Assembly: GCA_003246895.1 (NCBI GenBank)
Contig: QKCL01000016.1
Coordinates: forward strand, 1-48,781
Length of the DNA: 48,781 nt
DNA from: Spirochaetota bacterium
Lineage (GTDB): Bacteria > Spirochaetota > UBA4802 > UBA5550
Reading direction: 5' to 3'
The notes beneath the pieces were generated by a model. That model saw only the letters and a program-made list of their open reading frames with translations, searched no databases and was not told where the DNA came from. The first letter of the stretch is position 1. Each line of letters starts with the position of its first letter. Positions 16,554 to 24,724 of the stretch are shown here, in pieces. A program made the position numbers and the translations under genes.

Positions 16554-18650
16554 CTACCTGCTGTATTTCAAAGCAACCAGTGTGACATCATCGTGCTGCA
16601 TTGCATCACCGCGGAATTCCTCAACAGAGGCAACTGTACCTTTAACAAGTTCCTGCATTCCCCTGGATGAATTTTCGATTACAGTTCTCCTGAAGGCATC
16701 ATCTCCGTACTCCTGGCCGGATATGTTCTGCATTTCCGGAATTCCGTCAGTGTACTGTATGAAGATATCTCCTTCCCTGATCTCAAAACTTTTTACCTTC
16801 AGAACCCTCTCAAATGTATCAGCCCCCACAACACCGAGAGCTATGCCCCCAGCCGGAATTTCCTTAATATCACCGTTTCTTATTACATAAGAGGGATTGT
16901 GCCCGCAGCTAACGTACTTCATTGTGCCTTCTGCAGGGTCAAATATTCCCAGAAACATGGACACAAAATATTTTGATTCGGTATTTTTCTGAAGATAGCT
17001 GTTTATGGCACCAGCTATGATCCTGATATCATCGGTCTCCCCAAGGAATGTGTGAAGAAGAGTTCTGGTCATTGCCATAACAAGACCTGATCCCACACCG
17101 TGGCCCGAAACATCTGCGACAGCTATGGCCAGTTTTGAATCCCTGAGCTCAATAAAATCATAGTAATCGCCTCCTGCTTCCGACGCTGACGAATAGTATG
17201 CCGCCAGTTCTACCCTGTCGATTGAGGGGGTTGTTAAAGGCAGGAGAGCCTCCTGTATCTGCCTGGCCGTTTCAAGTTCATTTTCCATACGCTGTTTCTC
17301 AAGTTCAACGGCCCTGGCCCTTTCAAGGTTATCGGCCATAGCATTGAACTGCCGGGCAAGCTGTCCCAGTTCATCGCCGGAATTATGAGTTATACGGTGT
17401 TCAAGATCTCCTTCACCGAATTTCAGGGCCCCGGCGGAAAGTTTTCTGATTGATGTAATTATGAAGCCGGGGAAAAACAGGGCGATAAAAAGGCACCGGA
17501 TAAGTATACTGGCTGAAAGGTTAAAAATTTCGTTGGCAGTTTTCTTTATATCCCCATAGAAAGTCTTTCTGTGAAGAGTAATACCAAGCACTCCCATGAC
17601 ATCCGAATTGTATGCCTTCAGGGCAAGTTCATTTGCGGTTTCATTAAACCTGCAGTCAATTTTCTTCTTCTTCAGATCCCTGAAAAAATTAGGCCATGTG
17701 TCAGATATTTTTCTGCCCTTTTTCATGGTCAATCCATATTTCTTCACATGGTCGTTGAATTCTTTTCTAAAATTAATAAATTCAAATTTGATATCACCTG
17801 AACCAGGGATGACTTTTTCAATGAACTCTGCATAGAGCTCCGCCGGTTTCAGGTTTTTTTCCGGTTTATAATTACCAAGAAGTCTGTAATACAGATACTT
17901 AATGACCTTTTCATCCGATGAAAAACTGAAATTCAGGCTTATACCTGACCTCAGGATTCTTCCGGCGAACTCATTCATAAAGTTTTTTTCTGTTTTTTTT
18001 CTATTCTTCAGTTTGGCAAAATCTGTAAAATCGTTCCTGCTGAACTCAATATAATCTTTATATAACTTCTCACTCGCCTTTGAGTCAAGAACAGGAACAC
18101 CTGCTATAATGAACCTGTCTTCCGCGCTTTTTCTTCCGCTTGCAAAGACCAGGTGCGGATCAAGTGATATATTTCTGTAAAAATATGCTACAATCGAATT
18201 CTTCAGTTCAGGGTCGTATTTTGATCTTGAAAAAATACCGGGAGTATTCCTTTTAAAATAGATGTACTCCTCTTTTACCTTCCCCCTGTTCATCTCCTTT
18301 TCTACAATGAATGATATATCAAGGAGCTTCTCTCTTTTCACCATTTCAGGAAAATGTTCCATGAGAAGTTTAAAGTTATCATTTTTTTCCTTCGATAACT
18401 TCTTTATCTCTTTTCCGGAAGCACTGTCGCCAGACCTGATCTGTTGAATTTTATTCTGTAAATTCAGATATGAACGGGCAAATTCGATGCCACCTTTAAG
18501 GATTGTGCCGCCCAGCCTGAGCATGTCTTCCCGGTTGCTTTTGACCTGGGCATTATAAAGAGCAAGGCCTATTATTGTGGACGCAAGAATAACCGAAGCC
18601 ATGATTACCCCTGTTATCTTGAACCTTATTCCGAACTTTATTTTTTTCAT
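16554..18650 (-). CDS. HAMP-containing PP2C-type (SpoIIE/RsbU) serine phosphatase with extracytoplasmic sensor
   Basis: A 698-residue membrane phosphatase, expected to dephosphorylate a STAS-domain anti-anti-sigma factor in response to an external signal. Helix 1 is near residues 11-30, and a large extracytoplasmic region extends to about 370. Helix 2 is in ASILIRCLFIALFFPGFI, followed by HAMP (KLSAGALKFGEGDLEHRI), a short coiled coil, then the SpoIIE domain (about 480-698) with VELAAYYSSASEAGGDYYD, AIAVADVSGHGVGSGLVMA, and IFIQYTDGIPEMQN. Metal-binding Asp residues in GGDYYD, VADVSGHG and TDGIPE are present. It is preceded by a small two-helix membrane protein 14 bases upstream. The STAS antagonist and HATPase kinase genes at 19.9-20.7 kb are the obvious downstream partners, about 1.3 kb away. 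Confidence 0.92.
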   Translation of the reverse strand: MKKIKFGIRFKITGVIMASVILASTIIGLALYNAQVKSNREDMLRLGGTILKGGIEFARSYLNLQNKIQQIRSGDSASGKEIKKLSKEKNDNFKLLMEHFPEMVKREKLLDISFIVEKEMNRGKVKEEYIYFKRNTPGIFSRSKYDPELKNSIVAYFYRNISLDPHLVFASGRKSAEDRFIIAGVPVLDSKASEKLYKDYIEFSRNDFTDFAKLKNRKKTEKNFMNEFAGRILRSGISLNFSFSSDEKVIKYLYYRLLGNYKPEKNLKPAELYAEFIEKVIPGSGDIKFEFINFRKEFNDHVKKYGLTMKKGRKISDTWPNFFRDLKKKKIDCRFNETANELALKAYNSDVMGVLGITLHRKTFYGDIKKTANEIFNLSASILIRCLFIALFFPGFIITSIRKLSAGALKFGEGDLEHRITHNSGDELGQLARQFNAMADNLERARAVELEKQRMENELETARQIQEALLPLTTPSIDRVELAAYYSSASEAGGDYYDFIELRDSKLAIAVADVSGHGVGSGLVMAMTRTLLHTFLGETDDIRIIAGAINSYLQKNTESKYFVSMFLGIFDPAEGTMKYVSCGHNPSYVIRNGDIKEIPAGGIALGVVGADTFERVLKVKSFEIREGDIFIQYTDGIPEMQNISGQEYGDDAFRRTVIENSSRGMQELVKGTVASVEEFRGDAMQHDDVTLVALKYSR

Positions 18651-18664
18651 TCTGGATACTCCGG

Positions 18665-18967
18665 CTATTCCCTGTTTTCAGGAAACCTGTCGCATAAAAA
18701 ATTATAGAGTTTGGAAAAGGCGTATCCTATTATTACAGAATCAATGATTACATAAAGGCTGTTAATGGCTACACCCGGGAGCTTGCTCAAAAAATTACTG
18801 TCAAGATTTTCAACAATGGACAGTCCTCCGGAAGGATGAACTGATTCAAAAATTTTGACAATAATCAGTCCGAAACCGTTTAAAGATGACCATACAAAAA
18901 GTACAATGGACGGCACAGATATAATAATGGCCATTGTCAGAACAAAGGATTTAACATTTAATTTCAT
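18665..18967 (-). CDS. Small two-helix membrane protein
   Basis: A 100-residue protein with two hydrophobic stretches, residues about 8-35 (FVLTMAIIISVPSIVLFVW) and about 68-90 (VAINSLYVIIDSVIIGYAF), and a short charged C-terminus ending in DRFPENRE. I do not recognise a family. ATG at 18967 has a GGAGAG site. It ends 14 bases before the HAMP-SpoIIE phosphatase, so the two are surely co-transcribed, and it may be a sensory or assembly partner of that phosphatase. It diverges from the gene at 19059, leaving 91 bases for two promoters. Confidence 0.7.
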   Translation of the reverse strand: MKLNVKSFVLTMAIIISVPSIVLFVWSSLNGFGLIIVKIFESVHPSGGLSIVENLDSNFLSKLPGVAINSLYVIIDSVIIGYAFSKLYNFLCDRFPENRE

Positions 18968-19058
18968 AAAAATCTCTCCGGTAATATTTTAAACAAGACA
19001 GATTTTATTTGACAACTGTGATAAATTACAATAAAAAAATTAAAATTTAGGAGTATAA

Positions 19059-19934
19059 ATGAGTCCCGATCATTCAACCATAAAAGAGTATTCCAATATA
19101 ATAAGGCGTCTTGCCAAAAGCGGAAGGTCGGGATATAATCATTACCTCATTAAACCGCTTACAACATGGAGTCCCCAGGACAGTACCGATATTGAAAAGT
19201 ACATGTCCCGGATACATATAGAAAGACGCAAACAGAACATGTTTACACTCCCTTCACTTTATAAAAAGACAATAAGCCGTGCCGTTGCACCTGACCAGTT
19301 TGACCTGTCACGTGTGGGCACACTATGCCTGGAGTTTCTGAAGGAGATGGGAAAGGAAAGCCTTGTCATGAACTCTTCTGAGGCAAGGGAATTCTTTAAT
19401 ATTCTCTCCGGTCCATTCAGGGAATACAGGGAAATAGAGTTTGAAAAGACAAGCAGGTCACTAACCGAGGAGATGATGACTGCCGGTGAATCCGAAGTTG
19501 TCAGTATGCTGAAAAAAAGCAAACGGCACAATGATGAGCTTGTGCAGAAATCGGAACTTCTCATAGATGAAATAATAGATGACATTGTAAAGGGGGGAGA
19601 AAAGCACGAAACTCTCTCTGTTCAGTACCTCGTACATACCGCAACTCCCCAGATGCCCCGGCTCCACAGGGACCTTGAAAAGAGCCTGAAGGATATCGGT
19701 CTCCCTGATGAAAGAATAGATGTACTCTACAGAAATACAGCAGTAATAATTTATCATGAAATAATTAAGTCCATACGTTCCGGAAACCTGAAAAAAGCGG
19801 TAAACCTCATAAGTAAATATACTGTAATTTTCAGAGGCAATCCCGGTACCCCCTACCATCACGAAGTTGATAATTTTGAAAAAAATCTCTTCAAGGTAAT
19901 TGAACAGAAGAATCTCTGGGACTCAATTAACTGA
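19059..19934 (+). CDS. Unknown helical protein, 291 aa
   Basis: I do not recognise a family. The 291-residue product looks soluble and mostly helical, rich in charged residues, with no signal peptide, membrane helix or cysteine pattern. ATG at 19059 has a good TTAGGAG site. The gene diverges from the phosphatase pair, and its 3' end overlaps the converging anti-sigma kinase gene by 12 bases. A location between an RsbU-like phosphatase and RsbW/RsbV-like genes suggests, by context only, a link to that partner-switching circuit. Upstream there is a TTGACA at 19009-19014 and a TGTGA-N4-TTACA near-palindrome at 19017-19030, neither firm enough to name a regulator. Confidence 0.65.
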   Translation: MSPDHSTIKEYSNIIRRLAKSGRSGYNHYLIKPLTTWSPQDSTDIEKYMSRIHIERRKQNMFTLPSLYKKTISRAVAPDQFDLSRVGTLCLEFLKEMGKESLVMNSSEAREFFNILSGPFREYREIEFEKTSRSLTEEMMTAGESEVVSMLKKSKRHNDELVQKSELLIDEIIDDIVKGGEKHETLSVQYLVHTATPQMPRLHRDLEKSLKDIGLPDERIDVLYRNTAVIIYHEIIKSIRSGNLKKAVNLISKYTVIFRGNPGTPYHHEVDNFEKNLFKVIEQKNLWDSIN

Positions 19935-20351
19935 TTTTATTATTTTAAGCCAGTTTTCCCCTTCATTGTGTCTGTAATCAACCTCATCCATGAGGCTCTT
20001 TATCATATATATCCCCAGGCCTCCATCCTTGCCGCTTTTAAAATGTTCCTCAAGATTGGGCATTTTATGATTATTTATATTGTATTCACTGCCTGAATAA
20101 TTAAACGAGCATGAAAAAAGCCCCCCGTTTATCTCTCCATAGACCCTGACTGTTCTGTCATTACACTGGATGTCACCGTGCTCTATTACGTTGACTATTA
20201 TCTCATATATGGCCAGTTCAAGATAGTTAACTATATCAGAATCGACACCGTTATCAGACAAAAAGGATGCAAACCCCCTTCTGACCTTATCGGCCTCATG
20301 GAGGTTCCTTTCTATTTCAAAACTGAGAGACCTTGGACATGGGGCTGTCAA
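19923..20351 (-). CDS. Anti-sigma factor / serine-protein kinase, RsbW-like HATPase
   Basis: A 142-residue GHKL ATPase of the RsbW/SpoIIAB type. It should phosphorylate the STAS protein encoded just upstream and bind a sigma factor or another target when that protein is phosphorylated. The N-box is in YLELAIYEIIVNVIEHGD (residues about 42-59) and the G-box region is GKDGGLGIYMIKSLMDEVDY near the C-terminus, as expected for this small family. The start overlaps the STAS gene stop by ATGA, so the two are translationally coupled. No sigma factor gene is in the window, so the target could be remote. The 3' end overlaps the converging gene at 19059-19934. Confidence 0.88.
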   Translation of the reverse strand: MTAPCPRSLSFEIERNLHEADKVRRGFASFLSDNGVDSDIVNYLELAIYEIIVNVIEHGDIQCNDRTVRVYGEINGGLFSCSFNYSGSEYNINNHKMPNLEEHFKSGKDGGLGIYMIKSLMDEVDYRHNEGENWLKIIKSVN

Positions 20352-20683
20352 TCCATGGCCTCCTCTTCACTTTCATAAATGGTAAAGAGTTCAAGAAAAC
20401 CCAGCAGTTTAAAAATTTTCTTAACCTTTTCATTGAGGCAGCACAGACGAAGGGCGCTGCCCCTTGCTGTAAGTATTTCATTGGCGTTTATGAGAGTTCC
20501 AAGTCCGGCACTGGCTATATACTCGAGATTTCCCATGTTTACCAGTATCACCCTTGGGGATTTTTCGATCTCTCCCAGTAACTTTTTATCCAGAACCGGA
20601 GCAGTTGCCGCATCAAGGCTTCCGCTTATTGAGACAATGGAAACATCATCTATTTTTTTGACAGAATACTGAAGATTTGCCAT
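20348..20683 (-). CDS. STAS-domain anti-anti-sigma factor, RsbV-like
   Basis: A 111-residue single STAS domain. The core strand-loop VSISGSLDAATAPVLDKKL is followed by the phosphorylation region VILVNMGNLEYIASAGLGTLI, in which the Ser of IASAGLG is at the position phosphorylated in SpoIIAA/RsbV. It should release the target of the RsbW-like kinase when dephosphorylated by the HAMP-SpoIIE phosphatase encoded at 16554-18650. It is the first gene of the two-gene pair, with an ATGA overlap to the kinase. A GGGGGAAAT ribosome site precedes ATG. The C-terminal tail is rich in Glu (YESEEEAMD). Confidence 0.92.
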   Translation of the reverse strand: MANLQYSVKKIDDVSIVSISGSLDAATAPVLDKKLLGEIEKSPRVILVNMGNLEYIASAGLGTLINANEILTARGSALRLCCLNEKVKKIFKLLGFLELFTIYESEEEAMD

Positions 20684-20788
20684 TATTTCCCCCTTTTTTC
20701 TTTGACTCTTCCGTTAAGCTACAGGATAATGAAAAAAAGATCAATCACTTCTTACCATTTTTTATATTATATTTTGAAGGAGAGTTCC

Positions 20789-21148
20789 GTGTTTGATTCA
20801 ATTGCAGAGAGAAGGATTCAAGAGGCCATGTCAAGAGGAGAATTTGACAACCTTCCCGGCCGGGGCAAGCCTCTGCCAAAAGATGAAATTGACCGTTTGC
20901 CCGAAGAGATGCGAATGGCCTACATTATACTTAAAAATTCCGGCTATATTGAAGGTGCAGTGCCCCGCCCGGAACAAACCGATTCCGTAGACCCACTTAT
21001 TGACAGATGCATTGCTGCGGAGGAAGAAAACAGCAGAAATAACGGGAAATGCAGAAAAAAGATAAAATTGTTTATGGGAAAAACAGGTACAAAAATCCTC
21101 CAGGGCCGGTACTGTAACTCCATTATTAAAAAAATTTCCGGCAGATAG
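20789..21148 (+). CDS. DUF1992 (DnaJ-C28 domain) protein
   Basis: A 119-residue cytoplasmic protein with the conserved block FDSIAERRIQEAMSRGEFDN followed by LPGRGKPLP and LPEEMRMAYIILKNSGYIE, the signature of DUF1992, also found in human DNAJC28. The function of the family is not established. I place the start at GTG 20789 because AAGGAGAG lies just before it and the domain begins right there; a longer reading from 20702 would add 29 residues with no support. The C-terminal third is basic. The gene converges with the GDPD-like gene with only two bases between the stop codons. Confidence 0.85.
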   Translation: MFDSIAERRIQEAMSRGEFDNLPGRGKPLPKDEIDRLPEEMRMAYIILKNSGYIEGAVPRPEQTDSVDPLIDRCIAAEEENSRNNGKCRKKIKLFMGKTGTKILQGRYCNSIIKKISGR

Positions 21149-21150
21149 AA

Positions 21151-21933
21151 TCATCCGGGGACGTGTACTGCACTTTGCACCCGGGATGACATAATGGCAT
21201 CAACTCCTGCTTCTCTGAGTCTACTGATTGACTGTTCATCACTGACATTCCATACATATACTCTTACCCCTGACCTGTGAAGAATATTCAAAAGTTCTTC
21301 ATCTGCAAAATTTGACAGGCCTATATTCTCCGGAACCTGATAGATATCGGCGTTGAATTTTTTTTTGAAACCAAGCATATTCAGCCGAAACAGTGCGTAT
21401 ACCCTTATAAATTCCCAGAAAGACATGGATGTAACGGCATCTGCATGGGCTTTCCTCACAATCCTGAGATTGGATGCATACATTGAACTGGTAAAGACTC
21501 TTGATTTGTAATCTCCTTCATGAAGAAACTCACTGTATGCTTCTGCCAGTTTAATGTCTTTCAGCAGCAGATTGACATTGAATTTTTTTTCAGGGAAAGT
21601 TACCAGAATCTCCTTCAATGACGGAAAAACATAGCCTTTGCCTCTCATGGAGAACTCCCCGTTCCCATTCGCAAAAGTGTATGCGGCATCATAACCCCTT
21701 AATTTTTCAAAAGTGTAATCGGAAACTCTGCCTGAGGCTTCACAGAGCTGAGAAAGATCCTCCTGTGGAACTGCAACGAGTACACCGTCCGCCGTAAGCT
21801 GCACATTTAATGTAACTGCATCTGCACCAAGTTCAAAGCACTCCCTAAGTGCATCAATGGAACCTTCAGGAAAATTGCCTGCTCCTGAATAATTGCCATA
21901 GATGACCGGTTCACTTTTAAAAAATTCCTTCAT
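21151..21933 (-). CDS. GDPD-fold protein with degenerate active site
   Basis: About 260 residues aligning along their length with bacterial glycerophosphodiester phosphodiesterases: an N-terminal strand, PEGSIDALRECFELGADAVT, LNVQLTADGVLVAV, then VYVWNVSDEQSISRLREAGVDAIMS at the end. Almost every catalytic residue is changed. The HRG motif is YGN, the PENT motif is PEGS (Glu kept), ELDV is TLNV, the second catalytic His (V-x-H-D) is replaced by V-P-Q, and the inner Glu of the E-x-K strand is Leu (NLLLKD). It is therefore unlikely to hydrolyse phosphodiesters and may be a binding or regulatory homologue. The frame is intact with no stops, so it is not a decaying pseudogene. I choose the ATG at 21933, seven bases from AGGAG; the adjacent ATG at 21936 is equally possible. 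Confidence 0.8.
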   Translation of the reverse strand: MKEFFKSEPVIYGNYSGAGNFPEGSIDALRECFELGADAVTLNVQLTADGVLVAVPQEDLSQLCEASGRVSDYTFEKLRGYDAAYTFANGNGEFSMRGKGYVFPSLKEILVTFPEKKFNVNLLLKDIKLAEAYSEFLHEGDYKSRVFTSSMYASNLRIVRKAHADAVTSMSFWEFIRVYALFRLNMLGFKKKFNADIYQVPENIGLSNFADEELLNILHRSGVRVYVWNVSDEQSISRLREAGVDAIMSSRVQSAVHVPG

Positions 21934-22061
21934 CATATAACTCCTGAAAATAATTAACAAAATTTATGACTAAATAAGTTAGAGTATAAAAATTTTATTG
22001 ATTTTAATATACGAATGTATATTATATAGTTATAAATCAAGATATTTTTCGGGTGATTATT

Positions 22062-22607
22062 ATGGCAAAAGCTACATCTCTGATTAAGGCTTACATGACT
22101 GAAACAATTCCATCGGATGGCGGGTTCATTATTACAGCAAACTTCCTCGGCGGAGGCTATACAATATATGAAGTCACCGCATACAGAAATGTTAAGGACA
22201 TTTACAGGACAGGAGATGGAATCACCTTTAAAACTGACGGCAACAGAACCCATTTACTTGTTGAACCCCCGACATTTACAAAGAAACATATTGAACCTGT
22301 CAACCGCGAGGCGGGAAGATCCATTCCTTACAGATTCAATGAAATGGAAATTATGCAGCCCACAACCAACGAAAAGGTAATGATACCCCATAATCCCATA
22401 ATGCTCTATTCATCATTTACCGTCCTTGACAAACAGGCTGATTCCTTTGCATATATTTTCCACCCCACCAGAGACGTTTATGTGGCGATGAAAAAGTTCA
22501 TAGCGGACAGCATCTACAATGACTGCAACATATCAACAGCTGACTCAAAGGAAATTGCTGATAAATTACTGGAAACAATCAAAAAATTCACAATTTTCAC
22601 CGGCTAG
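22062..22607 (+). CDS. Hypothetical protein, 181 aa
   Basis: I do not recognise a family. The product starts MAKATSLIKAYMTETIPSDG and has beta-rich character in its first half, with a conserved-looking basic-aromatic patch (REAGRSIPYRFNEMEI) in the middle and a helical C-terminus (residues about 140-180). There is no signal peptide or membrane helix. I prefer ATG 22062, with GGGTG upstream, to GTG at 22053. The RYxF-like central segment loosely recalls PilZ-type c-di-GMP binding proteins, but I cannot place the RxxxR and D/NxSxxG motifs, so I do not call it PilZ. It precedes a CBS-domain gene by 89 bases on the same strand. Confidence 0.6.
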   Translation: MAKATSLIKAYMTETIPSDGGFIITANFLGGGYTIYEVTAYRNVKDIYRTGDGITFKTDGNRTHLLVEPPTFTKKHIEPVNREAGRSIPYRFNEMEIMQPTTNEKVMIPHNPIMLYSSFTVLDKQADSFAYIFHPTRDVYVAMKKFIADSIYNDCNISTADSKEIADKLLETIKKFTIFTG

Positions 22608-22696
22608 AATGACATGTGGTTCAAATTTAAAAGTTGACAAAATGACATATATCAATAGTATTCCCGTAAATATTATTTTGAGGTATTTAGACACGA

Positions 22697-23527
22697 ATGA
22701 CTTCAGACAACCCCGACCCTTCGAATAAGTCCACAATGAAGAGTATTTTAGGTTACTTCAAAAGAAGTACCAGAACTGACAAAGAAAAAGCTTTTAACTC
22801 TGAAGATTACAAAAATCTTGACCCTCTCAGGCAGGAGATGATTCAGGGTATAGTCAGCCTTTCAGAGCTTGATGCAAAAGATATCATGATTCCCAGAGTT
22901 GATGTTGTTGCAGTAGAATCAGGCATTGAACTCAAGAATCTTGTAAAAATCGTCATGGACGCAGGGCATTCACGCCTTCCTGTATTTGAGGAAACCATAG
23001 ACAACATCGTGGGAATTCTTTATGTAAAGGACCTCATAAGGCTCCTTTCAGAAAAAACCAGAAAATTTAACCTGAAACGACTGCTTCATGAACCTTTTTT
23101 CGTACCTGAGAGCATGCCCCTTGATGAACTGCTTCTTGAATTCAAATCCAAAAAACTCCATCTTGCCACAGTCGTTGACGAATACGGCGGTGTGGGCGGT
23201 ATAGTAACAATGGAGGATATTCTTGAGGTTATTGTGGGTGATATCATTGATGAGTTCGACAGTGAGGAACTGCCCGAATTTGAAAAAACCGGCACAGCTT
23301 CCTATGAAGTGGATTCCAGGATGCTTATTTCAGATTTTAATGACGAACTTGACTTCAACATCCCCACAGATGATTTTGATACAATAGGCGGTTTTGTATT
23401 TGATCTCTTCGGCAGAGTTCCGGAAAAGGATGAAACTGTTAAATATGAAAACGTCACCTTCAGGATAAAGGATATTGAAGGGACAAAAATCATACGTATT
23501 GCGGTCTCCTTCTCGAAACAGAAGTAA
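22697..23527 (+). CDS. CBS-pair / CorC_HlyC-type protein
   Basis: A 276-residue soluble protein with two CBS domains and a C-terminal transporter-associated (CorC_HlyC) domain. Motifs include the CBS start DAKDIMIPRVDVVAVES, the segment HLATVVDEYGGVGGIVTMED characteristic of CorC/TlyC proteins, and a C-terminal DFDTIGGFVFDLFGRVPEKDE. No DUF21 membrane domain is attached, so it resembles the short CorC/TlyC form. CorC proteins are linked to Mg/Co efflux; the hemolysin label in older annotations is doubtful. The stop is followed two bases later by the TTG start of recO, so the two are co-transcribed, as seen in several bacterial genomes where CorC-like and DNA-repair genes neighbour each other. 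Confidence 0.9.
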   Translation: MTSDNPDPSNKSTMKSILGYFKRSTRTDKEKAFNSEDYKNLDPLRQEMIQGIVSLSELDAKDIMIPRVDVVAVESGIELKNLVKIVMDAGHSRLPVFEETIDNIVGILYVKDLIRLLSEKTRKFNLKRLLHEPFFVPESMPLDELLLEFKSKKLHLATVVDEYGGVGGIVTMEDILEVIVGDIIDEFDSEELPEFEKTGTASYEVDSRMLISDFNDELDFNIPTDDFDTIGGFVFDLFGRVPEKDETVKYENVTFRIKDIEGTKIIRIAVSFSKQK

Positions 23528-23529
23528 AC

Positions 23530-24276
23530 TTGGCACTTAAAAAAGTTCACGGTATTGTTCTTTCCGGCTCACCAGCGGGCGAATCGGATATTATATCAAG
23601 TATATTTACACTTGAAGAGGGCAAGGAACGCTTCATATTCAAAGGTCTCAGAAAATCCAGGAAAAGACCCAGAACCGCAGCGGAACCGGCTTCCATTGTC
23701 AGGATTAACTACTACGAAAAGGAAAACAGAAAATACAAAACAGCATCTGAATTTGACATAATCGAATATTTCAGTTCACTTAAAGAAGAAAAAACAAAAC
23801 TTTTCACTCTCTGCTTTATTGCCGAGATCCTTGACAGCACTATCCCGCTGAACAGTCCCGATGAAAAACTATACAGGTTTCTCAATTCGGCATTCAGGAC
23901 TCTTGATTCTACCGGAAAGAGTCTTGAATTCTCTGTTTTCTTTCTTGCCCATTATATGAGATACCTGGGGGTTCTGCCGGACCTGAATGAATGCTCGTGC
24001 TGTGGAGGGGAAAACCCTGGAACAATTATGCAGCTAAACAATTCTCTGGTTGCATACTGTGAAAAATGCTGCGAAACACACAGGATTAAAACGGATTTTG
24101 CGGTTTACAGTCTCCTGAAAAGATACACTGCCAGCAGATTCAGTGTCATAGAAACTGAAAACACAGAAAAGACAAACATGTACAGGCTGTTCCTTGTACT
24201 GGTTGAATTTATTGAGAGCTATTTTTCAATAAAACTCAAATCAAAGGGATTTCTCACAGGATTTTTTAAAGAATAA
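23530..24276 (+). CDS. recO: DNA repair protein RecO
   Basis: A 248-residue recombination mediator. With RecR (and RecF) it displaces SSB and loads RecA at gaps. The N-terminal OB fold starts LALKKVHGIVLSGSPAGESDIISSIFTLEEG, matching the family pattern in which a short strand is followed by GExDxI. A basic patch (KGLRKSRKRPR) fits DNA binding. The C-terminal helical domain has a four-cysteine zinc site (CSCCGG and YCEKCC), present in many but not all RecO proteins. The TTG start at 23530 is two bases after the stop of the CBS gene and lies within the coupling distance. Length is typical. Confidence 0.9.
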   Translation: MALKKVHGIVLSGSPAGESDIISSIFTLEEGKERFIFKGLRKSRKRPRTAAEPASIVRINYYEKENRKYKTASEFDIIEYFSSLKEEKTKLFTLCFIAEILDSTIPLNSPDEKLYRFLNSAFRTLDSTGKSLEFSVFFLAHYMRYLGVLPDLNECSCCGGENPGTIMQLNNSLVAYCEKCCETHRIKTDFAVYSLLKRYTASRFSVIETENTEKTNMYRLFLVLVEFIESYFSIKLKSKGFLTGFFKE

Positions 24277-24288
24277 TTTTAAAAATTT

Positions 24289-24327
24289 TACCCCTGCGTG
24301 AACATCTAAAATGCCCATGCAGGGTAG
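24289..24327. terminator. Hairpin between recO and the small Cys-rich gene
   Basis: A stem formed by TACCCCTGC at the left and its partner GCAGGGTA at the right, extended inward by a G-T pair and a CAT/ATG step, lies between the converging recO and the 52-aa gene. A-rich sequence on the left and T-rich sequence on the right suggest a bidirectional terminator. Confidence 0.6.
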
Positions 24328-24332
24328 AGTCT

Positions 24333-24491
24333 TTATTTTTTTTCAAGGGGACAGGCAAGAATTTTATATTCACCTGTCTTTTCATCAATGGTAGTGGCCA
24401 TTGAATTCATGGCTCCCCCATAGACGCACTGAACCTGATAATTTCTAAGCTCAACATGGTTTTTGCATTTTTTACAATCTTCAAGCTTCAT
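24333..24491 (-). CDS. Small Cys-rich protein, 52 aa
   Basis: An open frame of 52 codons with a GGAGA site five bases before ATG at 24491. The product begins MKLEDCKKCKNHVELRNYQ and contains a CxxC pair (Cys6, Cys9), a single Cys near 22 (VQCVYGG) and one near 47 (LACPLEKK), a spacing that could bind zinc or a metal cluster. I do not recognise the family. Ribosome site, clean stop and a terminator hairpin beyond the 3' end all support a real gene. It converges with recO, and 233 bases of AT-rich sequence to its right, in which I see no other gene, separate it from the HD-domain gene. Confidence 0.65.
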   Translation of the reverse strand: MKLEDCKKCKNHVELRNYQVQCVYGGAMNSMATTIDEKTGEYKILACPLEKK

Positions 24492-24724
24492 AAAATCTCC
24501 GAAAGTAATTCTCTATATGTTTGCCGTTAAATTATGTCTCATAAACGACATTATTATAAGATAATTTACCCCCGGTTATTGTCAATAATATATTTTGATA
24601 TTTTAAAAACCCTGTGTTAATTAAATATGAAATATGACCTGCGGAATAGAAAATATTCATGTTATTTTATGACATCATGAGTTAAATAGTAGACATTTTT
24701 TACAATAATTTCTCTCTTAAAATC

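Noticed and set aside
19009-19032. TTGACA and TACAAT as a sigma70 promoter
   Set aside because: The spacing is only about 12 bases, too short for a normal pair.
22062-22607. PilZ c-di-GMP receptor
   Set aside because: The required RxxxR and D/NxSxxG motifs could not be located convincingly.
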